From contig NZ_JAMBOO010000004.1 in assembly GCF_023715895.1 (NCBI RefSeq), positions 1 through 64,000 on the forward strand: a stretch of DNA of 64,000 bases, read 5' to 3'. A program made the translations under genes and the position numbers. Positions 13,317 to 22,352 of the stretch are shown here, piece by piece (the stretch's first letter is position 1; every line of letters starts with the position of its first letter). The notes beneath the pieces are model-generated. The model was not told where the DNA came from. It saw nothing but the letters and a program-made list of their open reading frames with translations, and ran no database searches. The DNA is from Domibacillus indicus. GTDB taxonomy: Bacteria; Bacillota; Bacilli; Bacillales; Domibacillaceae.

Positions 13317-13369
13317 GTGTAGAAAAAGGGTTATCTTTCCATACATAAACGTGCTTTTAAAGAAAAAAG

Positions 13370-13387
13370 TTATCAACATGTGGATGA
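13370..13387. other. back-to-back DnaA-box-like pair upstream of mnmE
   Basis: TTATCAACA (13370-13378) and TGTGGATGA (13379-13387) are two facing 9-mers, each one base from the DnaA consensus. A further TTGTCCACA (13629-13637) lies inside the mnmE coding region. Binding is inferred. Confidence 0.5.
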
Positions 13388-13499
13388 ACATATACCTTTT
13401 TTTCGGTGAACAGCTGTGATATTCTATTTATTTAGGGAATCAAATAAAAGCGAATAGGCAATCACATATATCAACATAAATATGAAAGAGGTGAACAAC

Positions 13500-14885
13500 G
13501 TGGAATTTGATACAATAGCAGCTATTTCAACACCGCCAGGAGAAGGGGCTATTGCGATCGTTCGATTAAGCGGCGATCAGGCGATCTCCATTGCGGATAA
13601 AGTGTTTCGTGCACCTGGACAAAAACAGTTGTCCACAGTGCCAAGCCATACAATTCACTATGGCCACTTAATGGACCCATCCACAGGGCGTGTCGCGGAG
13701 GAAGTGATGGTATCTTTAATGAAAGGGCCAAAAACATTCACCCGCGAAGATGTTGTGGAAATCAACTGTCACGGAGGCATTACAGCCGTTAACCGAGTAC
13801 TTCAGCTTGTTTTAAATGAAGGAGCGCGTCTTGCCGAACCCGGTGAATTCACAAAGCGTGCTTTCTTAAATGGCCGTATTGATTTATCACAGGCAGAAGC
13901 TGTAATGGACTTGATTCGTGCCAAAACAGACAAGGCGATGAATGTGGCATTAAACCAAGTGGAAGGGCGGCTGTCCCGATTGATTGGGCGGCTTCGCCAG
14001 GAGATTCTTGAAACGTTGGCTCATGTGGAAGTGAACATTGATTATCCGGAATATGACGATGTGGAGGAAATGACGCACCGTGTGCTTCTTGAAAAATCAC
14101 AGTTTGTTCAATCTGAAATTGAACGTCTGCTCCGGACAGCTGAACAAGGTAAAATTTTACGTGAAGGGTTGTCGACAGTCATTATCGGGCGTCCGAATGT
14201 CGGTAAATCTTCACTTTTAAATGCGCTCGTACAAGAAAACAAAGCGATTGTGACAGATATTCCCGGCACAACGCGTGATGTAATTGAAGAATATGTGAAC
14301 GTGCGCGGCGTGCCGCTCCGTCTAGTTGATACGGCGGGTATTCGCGAAACAGAAGATATTGTGGAACGAATCGGTGTGGAGCGCTCAAGAAAAGTATTAA
14401 AAGAAGCGGATCTTATCTTGCTTGTATTAAACTATTCTGACGAGCTGACGCCGGAAGATGAAAAGCTGTTTCAAGCAGCAAGCGGCATGGATGTTATTGT
14501 TATTGTGAACAAAACGGATCTTGAGCCGAAAATAAATATGGACCGTGTAAAAGAACTGGCTGGCAGCAGCCGTCTTGTGACGACATCGCTTCTTGAGGAA
14601 AAAGGAATTGATGAATTGGAAGAAGCGATTGCCGGTTTGTTTTTCTCAGGTGCAGTTGGTGCGCAGGATATGACGTATGTGTCTAATTCCCGTCACATTG
14701 CCCTATTAAACCAGGCAAGCCGCTCTATAACAGACGCTATTCATGGAGTAGAAGCAGGCGTGCCAATTGATATTGTTCAAATTGATTTAACAAGAACGTG
14801 GGAGCTGCTCGGGGAAATTATCGGCGAAAGCGTCCACGAAAGCTTGATTGATCAGCTGTTTTCACAATTTTGCCTCGGGAAATAA
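13500..14885 (+). CDS. mnmE: tRNA modification GTPase MnmE
   Basis: MnmE (461 residues) works with MnmG to install (carboxy)methylaminomethyl on the wobble uridine of tRNAs, using folate. The N-terminal folate-binding domain (1-120) and helical domain hold the G domain (about 215-380), with [21 protein letters not shown] and NKTD motifs. The C-terminus is FCLGK with the conserved cysteine. The GTG at 13500 is preferred because AAAGAGGTG sits 6 bases before it and the protein then begins near the family's DTIAA; an ATG at 13482 overlaps the ribosome site. Confidence 0.97.
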   Translation: MEFDTIAAISTPPGEGAIAIVRLSGDQAISIADKVFRAPGQKQLSTVPSHTIHYGHLMDPSTGRVAEEVMVSLMKGPKTFTREDVVEINCHGGITAVNRVLQLVLNEGARLAEPGEFTKRAFLNGRIDLSQAEAVMDLIRAKTDKAMNVALNQVEGRLSRLIGRLRQEILETLAHVEVNIDYPEYDDVEEMTHRVLLEKSQFVQSEIERLLRTAEQGKILREGLSTVIIGRPNVGKSSLLNALVQENKAIVTDIPGTTRDVIEEYVNVRGVPLRLVDTAGIRETEDIVERIGVERSRKVLKEADLILLVLNYSDELTPEDEKLFQAASGMDVIVIVNKTDLEPKINMDRVKELAGSSRLVTTSLLEEKGIDELEEAIAGLFFSGAVGAQDMTYVSNSRHIALLNQASRSITDAIHGVEAGVPIDIVQIDLTRTWELLGEIIGESVHESLIDQLFSQFCLGK

Positions 14886-14909
14886 TGAACGGAAAGGAAG
14901 AAAAACAGC

Positions 14910-16802
14910 ATGAATTACTATGAAGCAGGCGAATATGAAGTCATTGTTATTGGGGCGGGCCATGCTGGAGTAGAAGCAGGGCTTGCTTCTGCACGGACAG
15001 GCGCTAAAACGCTAATGATTACCATTAACCTTGATATGATCGCTTACATGCCATGCAACCCGTCTGTCGGCGGACCGGCAAAAGGAATTGTTGTCCGGGA
15101 AATCGATGCGCTTGGCGGTGAGATGGCCAAAAATATTGATAAAACACACATTCAAATGAGAATGCTGAATACAGGAAAAGGACCGGCTGTGCGGGCGCTG
15201 CGCGCGCAGGCGGATAAAGTGCTGTACCAGCAGGAAATGAAAAAAACGATTGAAAACGAGCCGAATTTAACGCTCGTTCAAGGAATGGCAGAGCGGTTAA
15301 TTGTGGAAGAGGGAGAATGCCGCGGTATCATCACACAAACAGGTGCCGTTTATCGTTCAAAAGCTGTAATTATTACGAGCGGAACGTTTATGCGCGGTGA
15401 AATCATTCTCGGTGATTTAAAATATTCCAGCGGCCCGAACAATCAGCAGCCTTCTGTAAAGCTATCCGAGCATTTAGATGAGCTTGGCTTTGAACTTGTC
15501 CGTTTTAAAACAGGGACACCGCCGCGTGTCAACAGCCGGACAATCGACTACTCCAAAACGGAAATTCAGCCGGGCGATGATGTTCCCCGTGCATTCAGCT
15601 ATGAAACAAAAGAATTTATCATGGATCAGCTGCCATGCTGGCTGACGTATACAAATGAAGAAACACATAATATTATCGGTGAAAACCTGCACCGTTCTCC
15701 GATGTACTCTGGCGTCATTAAAGGACGCGGACCGCGTTATTGTCCATCAATCGAAGATAAAGTAGTCCGTTTTAATGATAAGCCGCGCCACCAGATTTTC
15801 CTTGAGCCGGAAGGACGGAATACAGAAGAAGTATACGTACAGGGCTTTTCTACAAGCCTGCCGGAAGATGTACAATACCGGATGCTTCGGACAATCCCGG
15901 GCCTTGAAAAAGCACAGCTGATGCGTGCAGGCTATGCGATCGAATATGATGCAGTTGTGCCGACACAGCTGTGGCCGACACTGGAAACAAAACGAGTGAA
16001 AAACTTGTACACAGCTGGGCAGATTAACGGTACATCCGGTTATGAAGAAGCAGCTGGACAAGGTTTAATGGCCGGTATTAACGCTGCGTGCCGTGTGCTT
16101 GGCAAAGAAGAAGTAGTGCTGAGCCGTTCCGACGCTTATATCGGTGTTATGATTGACGACCTTGTCACAAAAGGAACGAGCGAACCATATCGCCTGCTCA
16201 CTTCCCGTGCGGAATACCGCCTTCTTCTTCGTCATGACAACGCGGATCTTCGCTTAACAGAAATAGGCTATAAAATCGGCACGATTTCTGAAGAACGCTA
16301 TGCAGCTTTCCTGGCGAAAAAAGAAGCGATTGCAGCTGAAATCGATCGGTTGAAAGCAACGATTATTAAACCGGACGAAAAAACACAGGCGCTTATTCGT
16401 GAAGCGGGTGGAAGCGAGCTGAAAGACGGCATTCGAGGAGCAGACCTTCTGCGCCGTCCGGAAATGACGTATGAGGCAATCAAGCAGCTTATCCCGGCAG
16501 ATGCTCCGCTTGATGAAGAAGTGGAAGAGCAAGTGGAAATTCAAATTAAATATGAAGGATACATTGAAAAGTCCCTTCAACAGGTCGACCGGATGAAGAA
16601 GATGGAAAACAAAAAAATTCCGGCTGACATTGATTACGATGCAGTGAACGGTATCGCCAATGAAGCACGGACAAACTTAAAAGAAGTCCGTCCGCTTTCC
16701 ATCGCACAGGCTTCACGTATTTCAGGCGTGAACCCGGCCGATATTTCCATTTTGCTTGTTTACATTGAGCAGGGCCGTGTTGCACGGACCGTCAGCGAAT
16801 AA
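14910..16802 (+). CDS. mnmG: tRNA modification enzyme MnmG (GidA)
   Basis: FAD-dependent partner of MnmE (630 residues). The Rossmann FAD motif [12 protein letters not shown] is at residues 14-25. The family block [13 protein letters not shown] follows near residue 50, and the second signature GLMAGINAA is near residue 390. It starts 24 bases after mnmE behind GGAAAGGAAG, so the two subunits of the modification complex are co-transcribed. rsmG follows by 15 bases. Confidence 0.98.
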   Translation: MNYYEAGEYEVIVIGAGHAGVEAGLASARTGAKTLMITINLDMIAYMPCNPSVGGPAKGIVVREIDALGGEMAKNIDKTHIQMRMLNTGKGPAVRALRAQADKVLYQQEMKKTIENEPNLTLVQGMAERLIVEEGECRGIITQTGAVYRSKAVIITSGTFMRGEIILGDLKYSSGPNNQQPSVKLSEHLDELGFELVRFKTGTPPRVNSRTIDYSKTEIQPGDDVPRAFSYETKEFIMDQLPCWLTYTNEETHNIIGENLHRSPMYSGVIKGRGPRYCPSIEDKVVRFNDKPRHQIFLEPEGRNTEEVYVQGFSTSLPEDVQYRMLRTIPGLEKAQLMRAGYAIEYDAVVPTQLWPTLETKRVKNLYTAGQINGTSGYEEAAGQGLMAGINAACRVLGKEEVVLSRSDAYIGVMIDDLVTKGTSEPYRLLTSRAEYRLLLRHDNADLRLTEIGYKIGTISEERYAAFLAKKEAIAAEIDRLKATIIKPDEKTQALIREAGGSELKDGIRGADLLRRPEMTYEAIKQLIPADAPLDEEVEEQVEIQIKYEGYIEKSLQQVDRMKKMENKKIPADIDYDAVNGIANEARTNLKEVRPLSIAQASRISGVNPADISILLVYIEQGRVARTVSE

Positions 16803-16817
16803 GAAAGGAACGAAAAC

Positions 16818-17534
16818 ATGAAAATCGACCAATTTCAATCCGAACTTGCCAAAAACGGCATTGAGCTGTCTGAAGAACAGCTTGGCCAGTTTCAGCGCTA
16901 CTATGAACTGCTTGTAGAGTGGAACGAAAAAATGAATCTCACTGCGATTACCGAGCAGGAAGAAGTGTATATGAAGCACTTTTACGATTCACTTACAGCC
17001 GGCATCTATACCGATTTAACAAAACCAGCCCGGATTTGTGATGTCGGCGCCGGCGCCGGCTTTCCAAGCATCCCATTGAAAATTGCTTTTCCGAATTTGG
17101 ATGTTACCATTATTGATTCATTAAACAAGCGTATTACGTTTTTGAATCATCTGGCATCCGAGCTGAAGCTTGAACATGTTCAATTTGTTCACGGACGTGC
17201 AGAAGAAATGGGACGGAACCCGGAGCATCGCGAGCAGTATGACATCGTAACGGCACGTGCTGTTGCCCGCATGTCTGTCCTGTCTGAGCTGTGCCTGCCG
17301 TTTGTGAAAAAGGGCGGTACATTTGTTGCCATGAAAGCAGCGAGTGCGGCGGATGAAATGGAAACAGCTGCAAAAGCAATCGGAACACTTGGCGGTCAAA
17401 CGGAAGAGGTTTTCTCTTTCCGCCTGCCGATTGAAAACAGTGAGCGGACGATTATCGTGATTCGGAAGAAAAAAGAAACGCCGAAAAAGTACCCGCGAAA
17501 GCCGGGCACACCGAATAAAACACCAATTGAATAG
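16818..17534 (+). CDS. rsmG: 16S rRNA (guanine-N7) methyltransferase RsmG
   Basis: RsmG (238 residues) methylates G527 of 16S rRNA using S-adenosylmethionine; loss causes low-level streptomycin resistance in several bacteria. The SAM-binding motif [15 protein letters not shown] lies at about residues 75-89. The [14 protein letters not shown] and GTFVAMK blocks follow. The basic C-terminus ([22 protein letters not shown]) is usual in Bacillus. It is the third gene of mnmE-mnmG-rsmG. Confidence 0.97.
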   Translation: MKIDQFQSELAKNGIELSEEQLGQFQRYYELLVEWNEKMNLTAITEQEEVYMKHFYDSLTAGIYTDLTKPARICDVGAGAGFPSIPLKIAFPNLDVTIIDSLNKRITFLNHLASELKLEHVQFVHGRAEEMGRNPEHREQYDIVTARAVARMSVLSELCLPFVKKGGTFVAMKAASAADEMETAAKAIGTLGGQTEEVFSFRLPIENSERTIIVIRKKKETPKKYPRKPGTPNKTPIE

Positions 17535-17603
17535 TTCTTAAGCAGGAACAGGGCGCCTCATGGCGAATACTATCAGAATGGAGAATGAAAAGGTGGTGTA
17601 AAC

Positions 17604-18443
17604 ATGAAGCGTCCTTTTTCCCGTCTGTTTGGCGGAAAAAGTGAAACAGCCATGATGTTTCCCGTAGATGAAGTCAAAGAAATACCGGTAGACTCTCTGG
17701 AACCGAACCAATTTCAGCCACGTTTTATCTTTCAAGAAGAAAAAATAGCAGAACTTGCGTCAACTATTGCCGTTCATGGCATTATTCAGCCAATTGTTGT
17801 CCGGGAGATCGAGGAAGAAAAATATGAAATTATAGCAGGAGAGCGCCGTTTTCGGGCAGCCAAAAGCCTTGGGCATGAAACGGTACCCGTTATTGTCCGT
17901 CAGTTTACGGACGAGCAGACCGCTTCAGCAGCGCTGATTGAAAATATACAGCGGGAAGAGCTGTCTCCAATTGAAGAAGCAAGCGCTTATCAAAGCCTTC
18001 TTCATATAAATAATACAACCCAGCAGTCTCTTGCCCAAATGGTCGGAAAAAGCCAGTCGTTTGTTGCGAATAAGCTGAGGCTGTTAAAGCTGCCGGACGA
18101 AGTGCAGCAGGCGGTTGCTGAAAAAAAAATTACCGAACGCCATGCTCGGGCGCTCCTGCCACTGAAAAAGCCTGAATGGCAGTGTGAGCTTCTGCGTATT
18201 GTGCTCGATAAAGGATTGAATGTAAAACAAACAGAAGACCGTGTGGTCAAAATGCTTGAAAAAGAACCGCCGCGCCCGCGCACAAAAGCGGTCAGCCGTG
18301 ATATTCGCATTGCGTTAAATACGATTCGCCAGTCTCTTGTGCTTGTAGAGAAAAGCGGCATCAACGTGGAACAAGCTGAAGAAGACCATGAAGATTTCTA
18401 TCGGATTACGATTCAAATTCCGAAAAAACCAAAGCAATCATAA
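17604..18443 (+). CDS. noc: nucleoid occlusion protein Noc
   Basis: ParB-family CTPase-type DNA-binding protein (279 residues) that binds NBS sites and membranes to block FtsZ assembly over the nucleoid. It has an amphipathic-looking N-terminus MKRPFSRLFGGK, the ParB signature GERRFRAAK (about residues 93-101), the ENIQREELSPIEEA box and a helix-turn-helix with QSLAQMVGKSQSFVANKLR. It is distinguished from Spo0J by its N-terminus and by its position before soj. ATG behind AAAAGGTGGTG. Confidence 0.95.
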   Translation: MKRPFSRLFGGKSETAMMFPVDEVKEIPVDSLEPNQFQPRFIFQEEKIAELASTIAVHGIIQPIVVREIEEEKYEIIAGERRFRAAKSLGHETVPVIVRQFTDEQTASAALIENIQREELSPIEEASAYQSLLHINNTTQQSLAQMVGKSQSFVANKLRLLKLPDEVQQAVAEKKITERHARALLPLKKPEWQCELLRIVLDKGLNVKQTEDRVVKMLEKEPPRPRTKAVSRDIRIALNTIRQSLVLVEKSGINVEQAEEDHEDFYRITIQIPKKPKQS

Positions 18444-18448
18444 ACAAT

Positions 18449-18468
18449 GCCGTTTTGATAAAAAACGG
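18449..18468 (+). terminator. terminator-like hairpin after noc, copy 1
   Basis: GCCGTTTTGATAAAAAACGG (18449-18468) folds as CCGTTTT/AAAACGG, but no T run follows. The same 20-mer recurs with one change at 18623-18642, where a run of eight T does follow. Confidence 0.55.
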
Positions 18469-18622
18469 TTCAGGCTGCCCACAAACGTCCGCGTTCGGCG
18501 TCACTTGCCGTCTGCGAATGCTCATGACCTAAAAAAGGTCACTCCGCTTCTCAGCCGGCAGCGTTCTTGGAAAGAGCAGGCGTTTTCAATCAGCCTGCTT
18601 TCTTACTTTGTCTACACTCTCA
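18469..18622. repeat. structured intergenic element between two near-identical hairpins
   Basis: This 154-base segment has no supported gene. It contains the hairpin TGACCTAAAAAAGGTCA near its middle, with imperfectly complementary flanks (CTGCGAATG... against ...CCGCTTCTCAG). A further hairpin AGCAGGC...GCCTGCT lies near 18575-18600. It is bounded on both sides by copies of GCCGTTTTGATAAAAARCGG. It looks like a palindromic repeat element or a decayed insertion within a terminator; no coding capacity is evident. Confidence 0.45.
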
Positions 18623-18650
18623 GCCGTTTTGATAAAAAGCGGCTTTTTTT
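18623..18650 (+). terminator. noc terminator, copy 2
   Basis: The 20-mer GCCGTTTTGATAAAAAGCGG is followed by CTTTTTTTT, a plausible intrinsic terminator for the noc transcript. It differs from copy 1 by one base. Confidence 0.65.
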
Positions 18651-18732
18651 TTACGGCGTAAAAGCCAAAACGCGCCAATTTTGATAAAATAAAAAACAGA
18701 TAACACCGACAGACGAAAGCAGGTGGCTTCTT

Positions 18733-19494
18733 TTGGGAAAAGTAATTGCGGTCGCCAATCAAAAAGGCGGCGTTGGAAAAACAACAACATCAGTAAATTT
18801 AGGGGCATCACTCGCCTCTCTTGACAAGAAGGTGCTTCTTCTTGATATTGATCCGCAGGGAAACGCAACAAGCGGTGCCGGCGTTGAAAAAAAAAGCGTA
18901 GATCAATGCATTTATGACGTCATTGTGGATGATGTGGAACTGGCTGATGTCATTAAGCCTACAACAGCGGAAGGCATGTTTGTTGCACCGGCAACCATTG
19001 CCCTCGCGGGTGCTGAAATTGAACTTGTATCTGCCATTTCCCGCGAGCTTCGAATGAAAAGGGCACTCGAGCCGCTCCGTGAAAGCTTTGATTATATTAT
19101 TATCGACTGTCCGCCATCGCTTGGTTTGTTAACGATCAATGCGCTGACGGCAGCGGACTCTGTTTTAATTCCAGTTCAATGTGAATATTATGCGCTTGAA
19201 GGATTAAATCAGCTGTTAAATACAATACGGCTCGTTCAAAAGCATTTAAATAAAGACCTTTACATAGAAGGTGTTCTATTAACTATGTTTGATGCCCGGA
19301 CCAATTTAAGTATTCAAGTGGCAGAAGAAGTGAAAAAGTATTTTCATGACAAGGTGTACCAATCTGTCATACCACGTAATGTCCGATTAAGTGAAGCACC
19401 GAGCCACGGCAAACCGGTTTTACTGTATGATGCCCGTTCACGCGGTGCAGAAGTGTATCTTGATTTTGCGAAAGAGGTGGCAGCACATGGCTAA
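18733..19494 (+). CDS. soj: chromosome partitioning ATPase Soj (ParA)
   Basis: ParA-type ATPase (253 residues) that binds DNA nonspecifically and is activated by Spo0J; in B. subtilis it also regulates DnaA. The deviant Walker A motif KGGVGKTT is at residues 11-18 with the signature lysine K11. The DIDPQGNAT switch and IIDCPPSLG follow. TTG start behind GCAGGTGG. It overlaps spo0J by 8 bases, so translation is probably coupled. Confidence 0.97.
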   Translation: MGKVIAVANQKGGVGKTTTSVNLGASLASLDKKVLLLDIDPQGNATSGAGVEKKSVDQCIYDVIVDDVELADVIKPTTAEGMFVAPATIALAGAEIELVSAISRELRMKRALEPLRESFDYIIIDCPPSLGLLTINALTAADSVLIPVQCEYYALEGLNQLLNTIRLVQKHLNKDLYIEGVLLTMFDARTNLSIQVAEEVKKYFHDKVYQSVIPRNVRLSEAPSHGKPVLLYDARSRGAEVYLDFAKEVAAHG

Positions 19495-20338
19495 AGGGCT
19501 CGGCAGAGGTTTGGATGCACTTTTTAAAGATTTAGGTGCTGATGATAAAAACAGCACTGTGCAGGATATTTCCGTTAAAGAGATTCGCCCGAATCCGCAT
19601 CAGCCGCGGAAAAAGTTTAAAGAAGAAGCAATTGAAGAATTAAAGCAGTCTATACAGTCACACGGCATCCTGCAGCCGATCGTGCTTCGAAAAAGCATAA
19701 AAGGATACGAGATTGTAGCCGGAGAACGGCGTTACCGTGCTGCTAAAGCGGCTGGCATGAAAGCTGTGCCGGCGATCATTAAAGAATTAACAGAAGCTCA
19801 AATGATGGAGCTTGCTCTGCTAGAAAACCTTCAGCGCGAGGATTTAACCGTAATGGAAGAAGCGGCAGCTTATCAGCTGATTATGGACAAGCTTAACGTT
19901 ACACAGGCAGAGCTTGCCACGCGGATCGGCAAAAGCCGTCCGCATATTGCCAACTACGTCCGGCTGCTTGATTTGCCGGGTGAGATTCAAGATATGATTT
20001 CAGATGAAAAATTATCGATGGGACATGCCCGTGCGCTGCTCGGTGTAAAGCCGAAAGCAAAGCAGCTAAAGGCAGCTGAAAAAACAGTTTCAGAAAACTG
20101 GACCGTTCGCCAGCTTGAAAGTTGGATTCGAGAAGAAAAAGAAAAAGTTTCACGTGAAACAAAGCCGGTTAAAAAAGATATTTTCATTTTAGATCAAGAA
20201 GAGGTCCTTCGGGAGCGGTTCGGCACATCCGTGCAAATACGCCAATCTAAAAACGGCAAAAAAGGCAAAATTGAAATTGAATATATGTCTACCGAAGACT
20301 TAAACCGCATCTTGGAAATGCTTGATAACAGAGGTTAA
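19487..20338 (+). CDS. spo0J: chromosome partitioning protein Spo0J (ParB)
   Basis: CTP-dependent sliding clamp (283 residues) that loads at parS, recruits SMC to the origin and stimulates Soj. Seen: [13 protein letters not shown]-terminus (the LGRGL stretch that activates ParA), the [12 protein letters not shown]-binding motif near residue 80, [14 protein letters not shown], a helix-turn-helix [21 protein letters not shown], and a C-terminal dimerisation domain. The ATG at 19487 overlaps the end of soj behind GAGGTGG; the in-frame extension upstream is inside soj. A parS site is embedded in the coding sequence. Confidence 0.97.
   Translation: MAKGLGRGLDALFKDLGADDKNSTVQDISVKEIRPNPHQPRKKFKEEAIEELKQSIQSHGILQPIVLRKSIKGYEIVAGERRYRAAKAAGMKAVPAIIKELTEAQMMELALLENLQREDLTVMEEAAAYQLIMDKLNVTQAELATRIGKSRPHIANYVRLLDLPGEIQDMISDEKLSMGHARALLGVKPKAKQLKAAEKTVSENWTVRQLESWIREEKEKVSRETKPVKKDIFILDQEEVLRERFGTSVQIRQSKNGKKGKIEIEYMSTEDLNRILEMLDNRG
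20146..20161. promoter_or_regulatory. parS site inside spo0J
   Basis: AGTTTCACGTGAAACA matches 15 of 16 bases of the parS consensus TGTTTCACGTGAAACA. A parS within spo0J is conserved in Bacillus. Confidence 0.93.
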
Positions 20339-20341
20339 ACG

Positions 20342-21037
20342 ATGTTTATAACAGGTTCGCTCGTGAATGGAATTGCCATTAGCGCCGGTGCATTGCTCGG
20401 CGCCTCTATGGCGCGGATTCCAGAAGGAATAAAAGGAACAGTCATGCACGCGATTGGGCTGTCGGTAGTAGTGCTTGGCTTACAAATGGGATTGAAGGGC
20501 GAAAATTTTCTGCTCGTAATTCTGAGTCTTACAGCTGGCGCTGTAGTGGGTGAGCTGCTTAAAATTGATGAACGGCTGAATGATCTTGGCAATTGGCTTG
20601 AGCAGAAAGTAGGTTCAAAAGGAAGCGGCAGCATTTCGCAGGGGTTTGTAACGGCGACCCTTATTTTTGTCATTGGGGCAATGGGTGTTATTGGCGCGCT
20701 TGACAGCGGCATCCGGGGAAATCATGAAGTGCTGTTTACAAAATCACTGATTGATGGGATTACGGCTCTTATTTTAACGACTACACTTGGCATCGGTGTT
20801 TTATTTTCCGCTGTCCCTGTTCTTCTATATGAAGGGCTTATTGCCCTGTTTGCGACGCAAATTGACCGTTTTGTTTCGCAGGAATGGATGGATGCCTTTA
20901 TTTTAGAAATGACTGCAGCCGGGGGGATTATGATTTTTGCCATCGGTCTGAATTTGCTTCAAATTACCAATATACGCATTGCCAATCTGCTGCCGGCAAT
21001 TGCCTTCGTCGCCTTGTTTGTAACGATTTGGCCGTAA
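20342..21037 (+). CDS. DUF554 family membrane protein
   Basis: Predicted integral membrane protein of 231 residues with about six hydrophobic segments and glycine-rich turns (VNGIAISAGALLGASMAR at the N-terminus, VIGAMGVIGALDSGIRG in the middle). This matches the DUF554 family, whose function is not established. It starts three bases after the spo0J stop and is probably co-transcribed with soj-spo0J. A DUF554 gene after spo0J is common in Bacillaceae. Confidence 0.85.
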   Translation: MFITGSLVNGIAISAGALLGASMARIPEGIKGTVMHAIGLSVVVLGLQMGLKGENFLLVILSLTAGAVVGELLKIDERLNDLGNWLEQKVGSKGSGSISQGFVTATLIFVIGAMGVIGALDSGIRGNHEVLFTKSLIDGITALILTTTLGIGVLFSAVPVLLYEGLIALFATQIDRFVSQEWMDAFILEMTAAGGIMIFAIGLNLLQITNIRIANLLPAIAFVALFVTIWP

Positions 21038-21062
21038 GCTTCTCTTCGGAGGAGCTTTTTTC
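21037..21062 (+). terminator. terminator after the DUF554 gene
   Basis: AAGCTTCTCTTCGGAGGAGCTT followed by six T ends the soj-spo0J-DUF554 transcript. Confidence 0.85.
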
Positions 21063-21079
21063 ATTTTTCAAAAAACTCA

Positions 21080-21122
21080 TTGACACCTGCTCCTTCCCAT
21101 GTAATAATCCTAGTTATTACAT
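21080..21122 (+). promoter_or_regulatory. ABC-transporter promoter with palindromic operator
   Basis: TTGACA (21080-21085) and TAATAAT (21102-21108) form a promoter with a 16-17 base spacer. The -10 region lies inside the perfect inverted repeat ATGTAATAA-TCCTAG-TTATTACAT (21099-21122). Such placement suggests repression by a dimeric regulator, but no regulator gene is adjacent. Confidence 0.7.
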
Positions 21123-21182
21123 AAGAATTATAAGGTTATTGAAATGGAAGGGGGGCAGCACAGGATAGTCTGTGCGGATTCA

Positions 21183-22283
21183 ATGAAGTTAAAACAAACA
21201 TTAGGCCTTTCGGCTGTAGCACTTTCACTTTTTCTAGCAGGCTGCGGCGGCGAAAATGCTTCATCAGGCGGAAGCCATACACCTGTTGAAAACGTACCCG
21301 AGCAGGTAAACGGAGAAGATCCGGTTAAAATTAAAGTAATCCGCAAAATTGGCGGTGATGACCATACGGCCCAGTTTTTAGCGGGCGCACAAAAAGAAGG
21401 CGAATCGCTTGGGTTTCAAGTAGACACATTCACCGCTAACGGTGACTCTGCTAAATTCCATGATGCGATTAATCAAGGGCTCACACAGGATTACGACGGC
21501 TTTATTATTTCACACGGCGATGATGCAGCAACAGTCAGCGAAGTGAAAAAGCTTGTGGAAGCAGGAAAAAGCGTCGTTACATTTGATTCCAATGAGGAAC
21601 TAAAAAATGTGAAAGGCGTGACCCTGACATCCCAGGATGACGAAGCACTGGCAACACTGGCTCTTGACCAATTGATTAAAGATACAAAGGGCAAGGCAAA
21701 CATTGCTTATTTATGGGTGGACGGGTTCCCGCCAATGGTACGCCGCAATGCGGTATACGAGCAAAAGCTAAGTGAAAACCCAGGTATCAAGGAAGTGGAC
21801 CGTTTCGGTGTAGCCGCTGCTGATACAACGGTTCAAACACAAAATGCCGTGCAGGCCATGCTGAAAAAATATCCAGAAGGCAAACTCGATGCTATTTTTG
21901 CAACATGGGATGCTTTCGCTATCGGTGCCGCGCGCGCCGTGCAAGAAGCAGGACGGGATGATGTAAAGATTTACGGTATTGACGTTTCCAATGCAGATTT
22001 GCAGGAAATTCAAGATCCAAAAAGCCCTTGGCAGTACACAGCTGCCGTAGACCCGGCACTAATTGGTTCAATCGATATGCGTATTCTGGCGAAAAAGATC
22101 GCTGGTGAAGAAACACCACAGGAATATGCGCTTGAGCCATCGCTTATTTCAAAAGAGCAGCTTCAATCCGCTGATGGCGCAGTGAACATGGAAAGCCTGT
22201 CCGATGTTGTGGAAGGCTGGGGACAGTCGGATGAATTCACAGAAGACTGGATGAAAACGTTAAAAGAACATTATGCAAAATAA
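21183..22283 (+). CDS. sugar ABC transporter substrate-binding lipoprotein
   Basis: Extracytoplasmic solute receptor with a lipoprotein signal ending in the lipobox LAGC and a Gly/Ser-rich linker, followed by a two-lobed periplasmic-binding fold of the ribose/galactose (LacI-like) type. It resembles sugar or sugar-derivative receptors, but the ligand cannot be read from sequence. The start at 21183 (366 residues, MKLKQTLGL) gives a proper signal peptide; its ribosome site is weak (AGGA), and an in-frame ATG at 21144 would add 13 unlikely residues. First gene of a three-gene operon. Confidence 0.88.
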   Translation: MKLKQTLGLSAVALSLFLAGCGGENASSGGSHTPVENVPEQVNGEDPVKIKVIRKIGGDDHTAQFLAGAQKEGESLGFQVDTFTANGDSAKFHDAINQGLTQDYDGFIISHGDDAATVSEVKKLVEAGKSVVTFDSNEELKNVKGVTLTSQDDEALATLALDQLIKDTKGKANIAYLWVDGFPPMVRRNAVYEQKLSENPGIKEVDRFGVAAADTTVQTQNAVQAMLKKYPEGKLDAIFATWDAFAIGAARAVQEAGRDDVKIYGIDVSNADLQEIQDPKSPWQYTAAVDPALIGSIDMRILAKKIAGEETPQEYALEPSLISKEQLQSADGAVNMESLSDVVEGWGQSDEFTEDWMKTLKEHYAK

Positions 22284-22294
22284 GAACAGAACCC

Positions 22295-22323
22295 GAGGAA
22301 ATCTCTTTTAAAGAGATTTCCTC
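22295..22323 (+). terminator. intercistronic hairpin after the receptor gene
   Basis: GAGGAAATCTCTTT and its exact complement AAAGAGATTTCCTC form a 14-base-pair stem with almost no loop, followed by CTTTTCT. It probably stabilises or partially terminates the message so that the receptor is made in excess over the ATPase and permease. Confidence 0.7.
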
Positions 22324-22352
22324 CTTTTCTGTCGCCGAAAGGAGGATACAAG

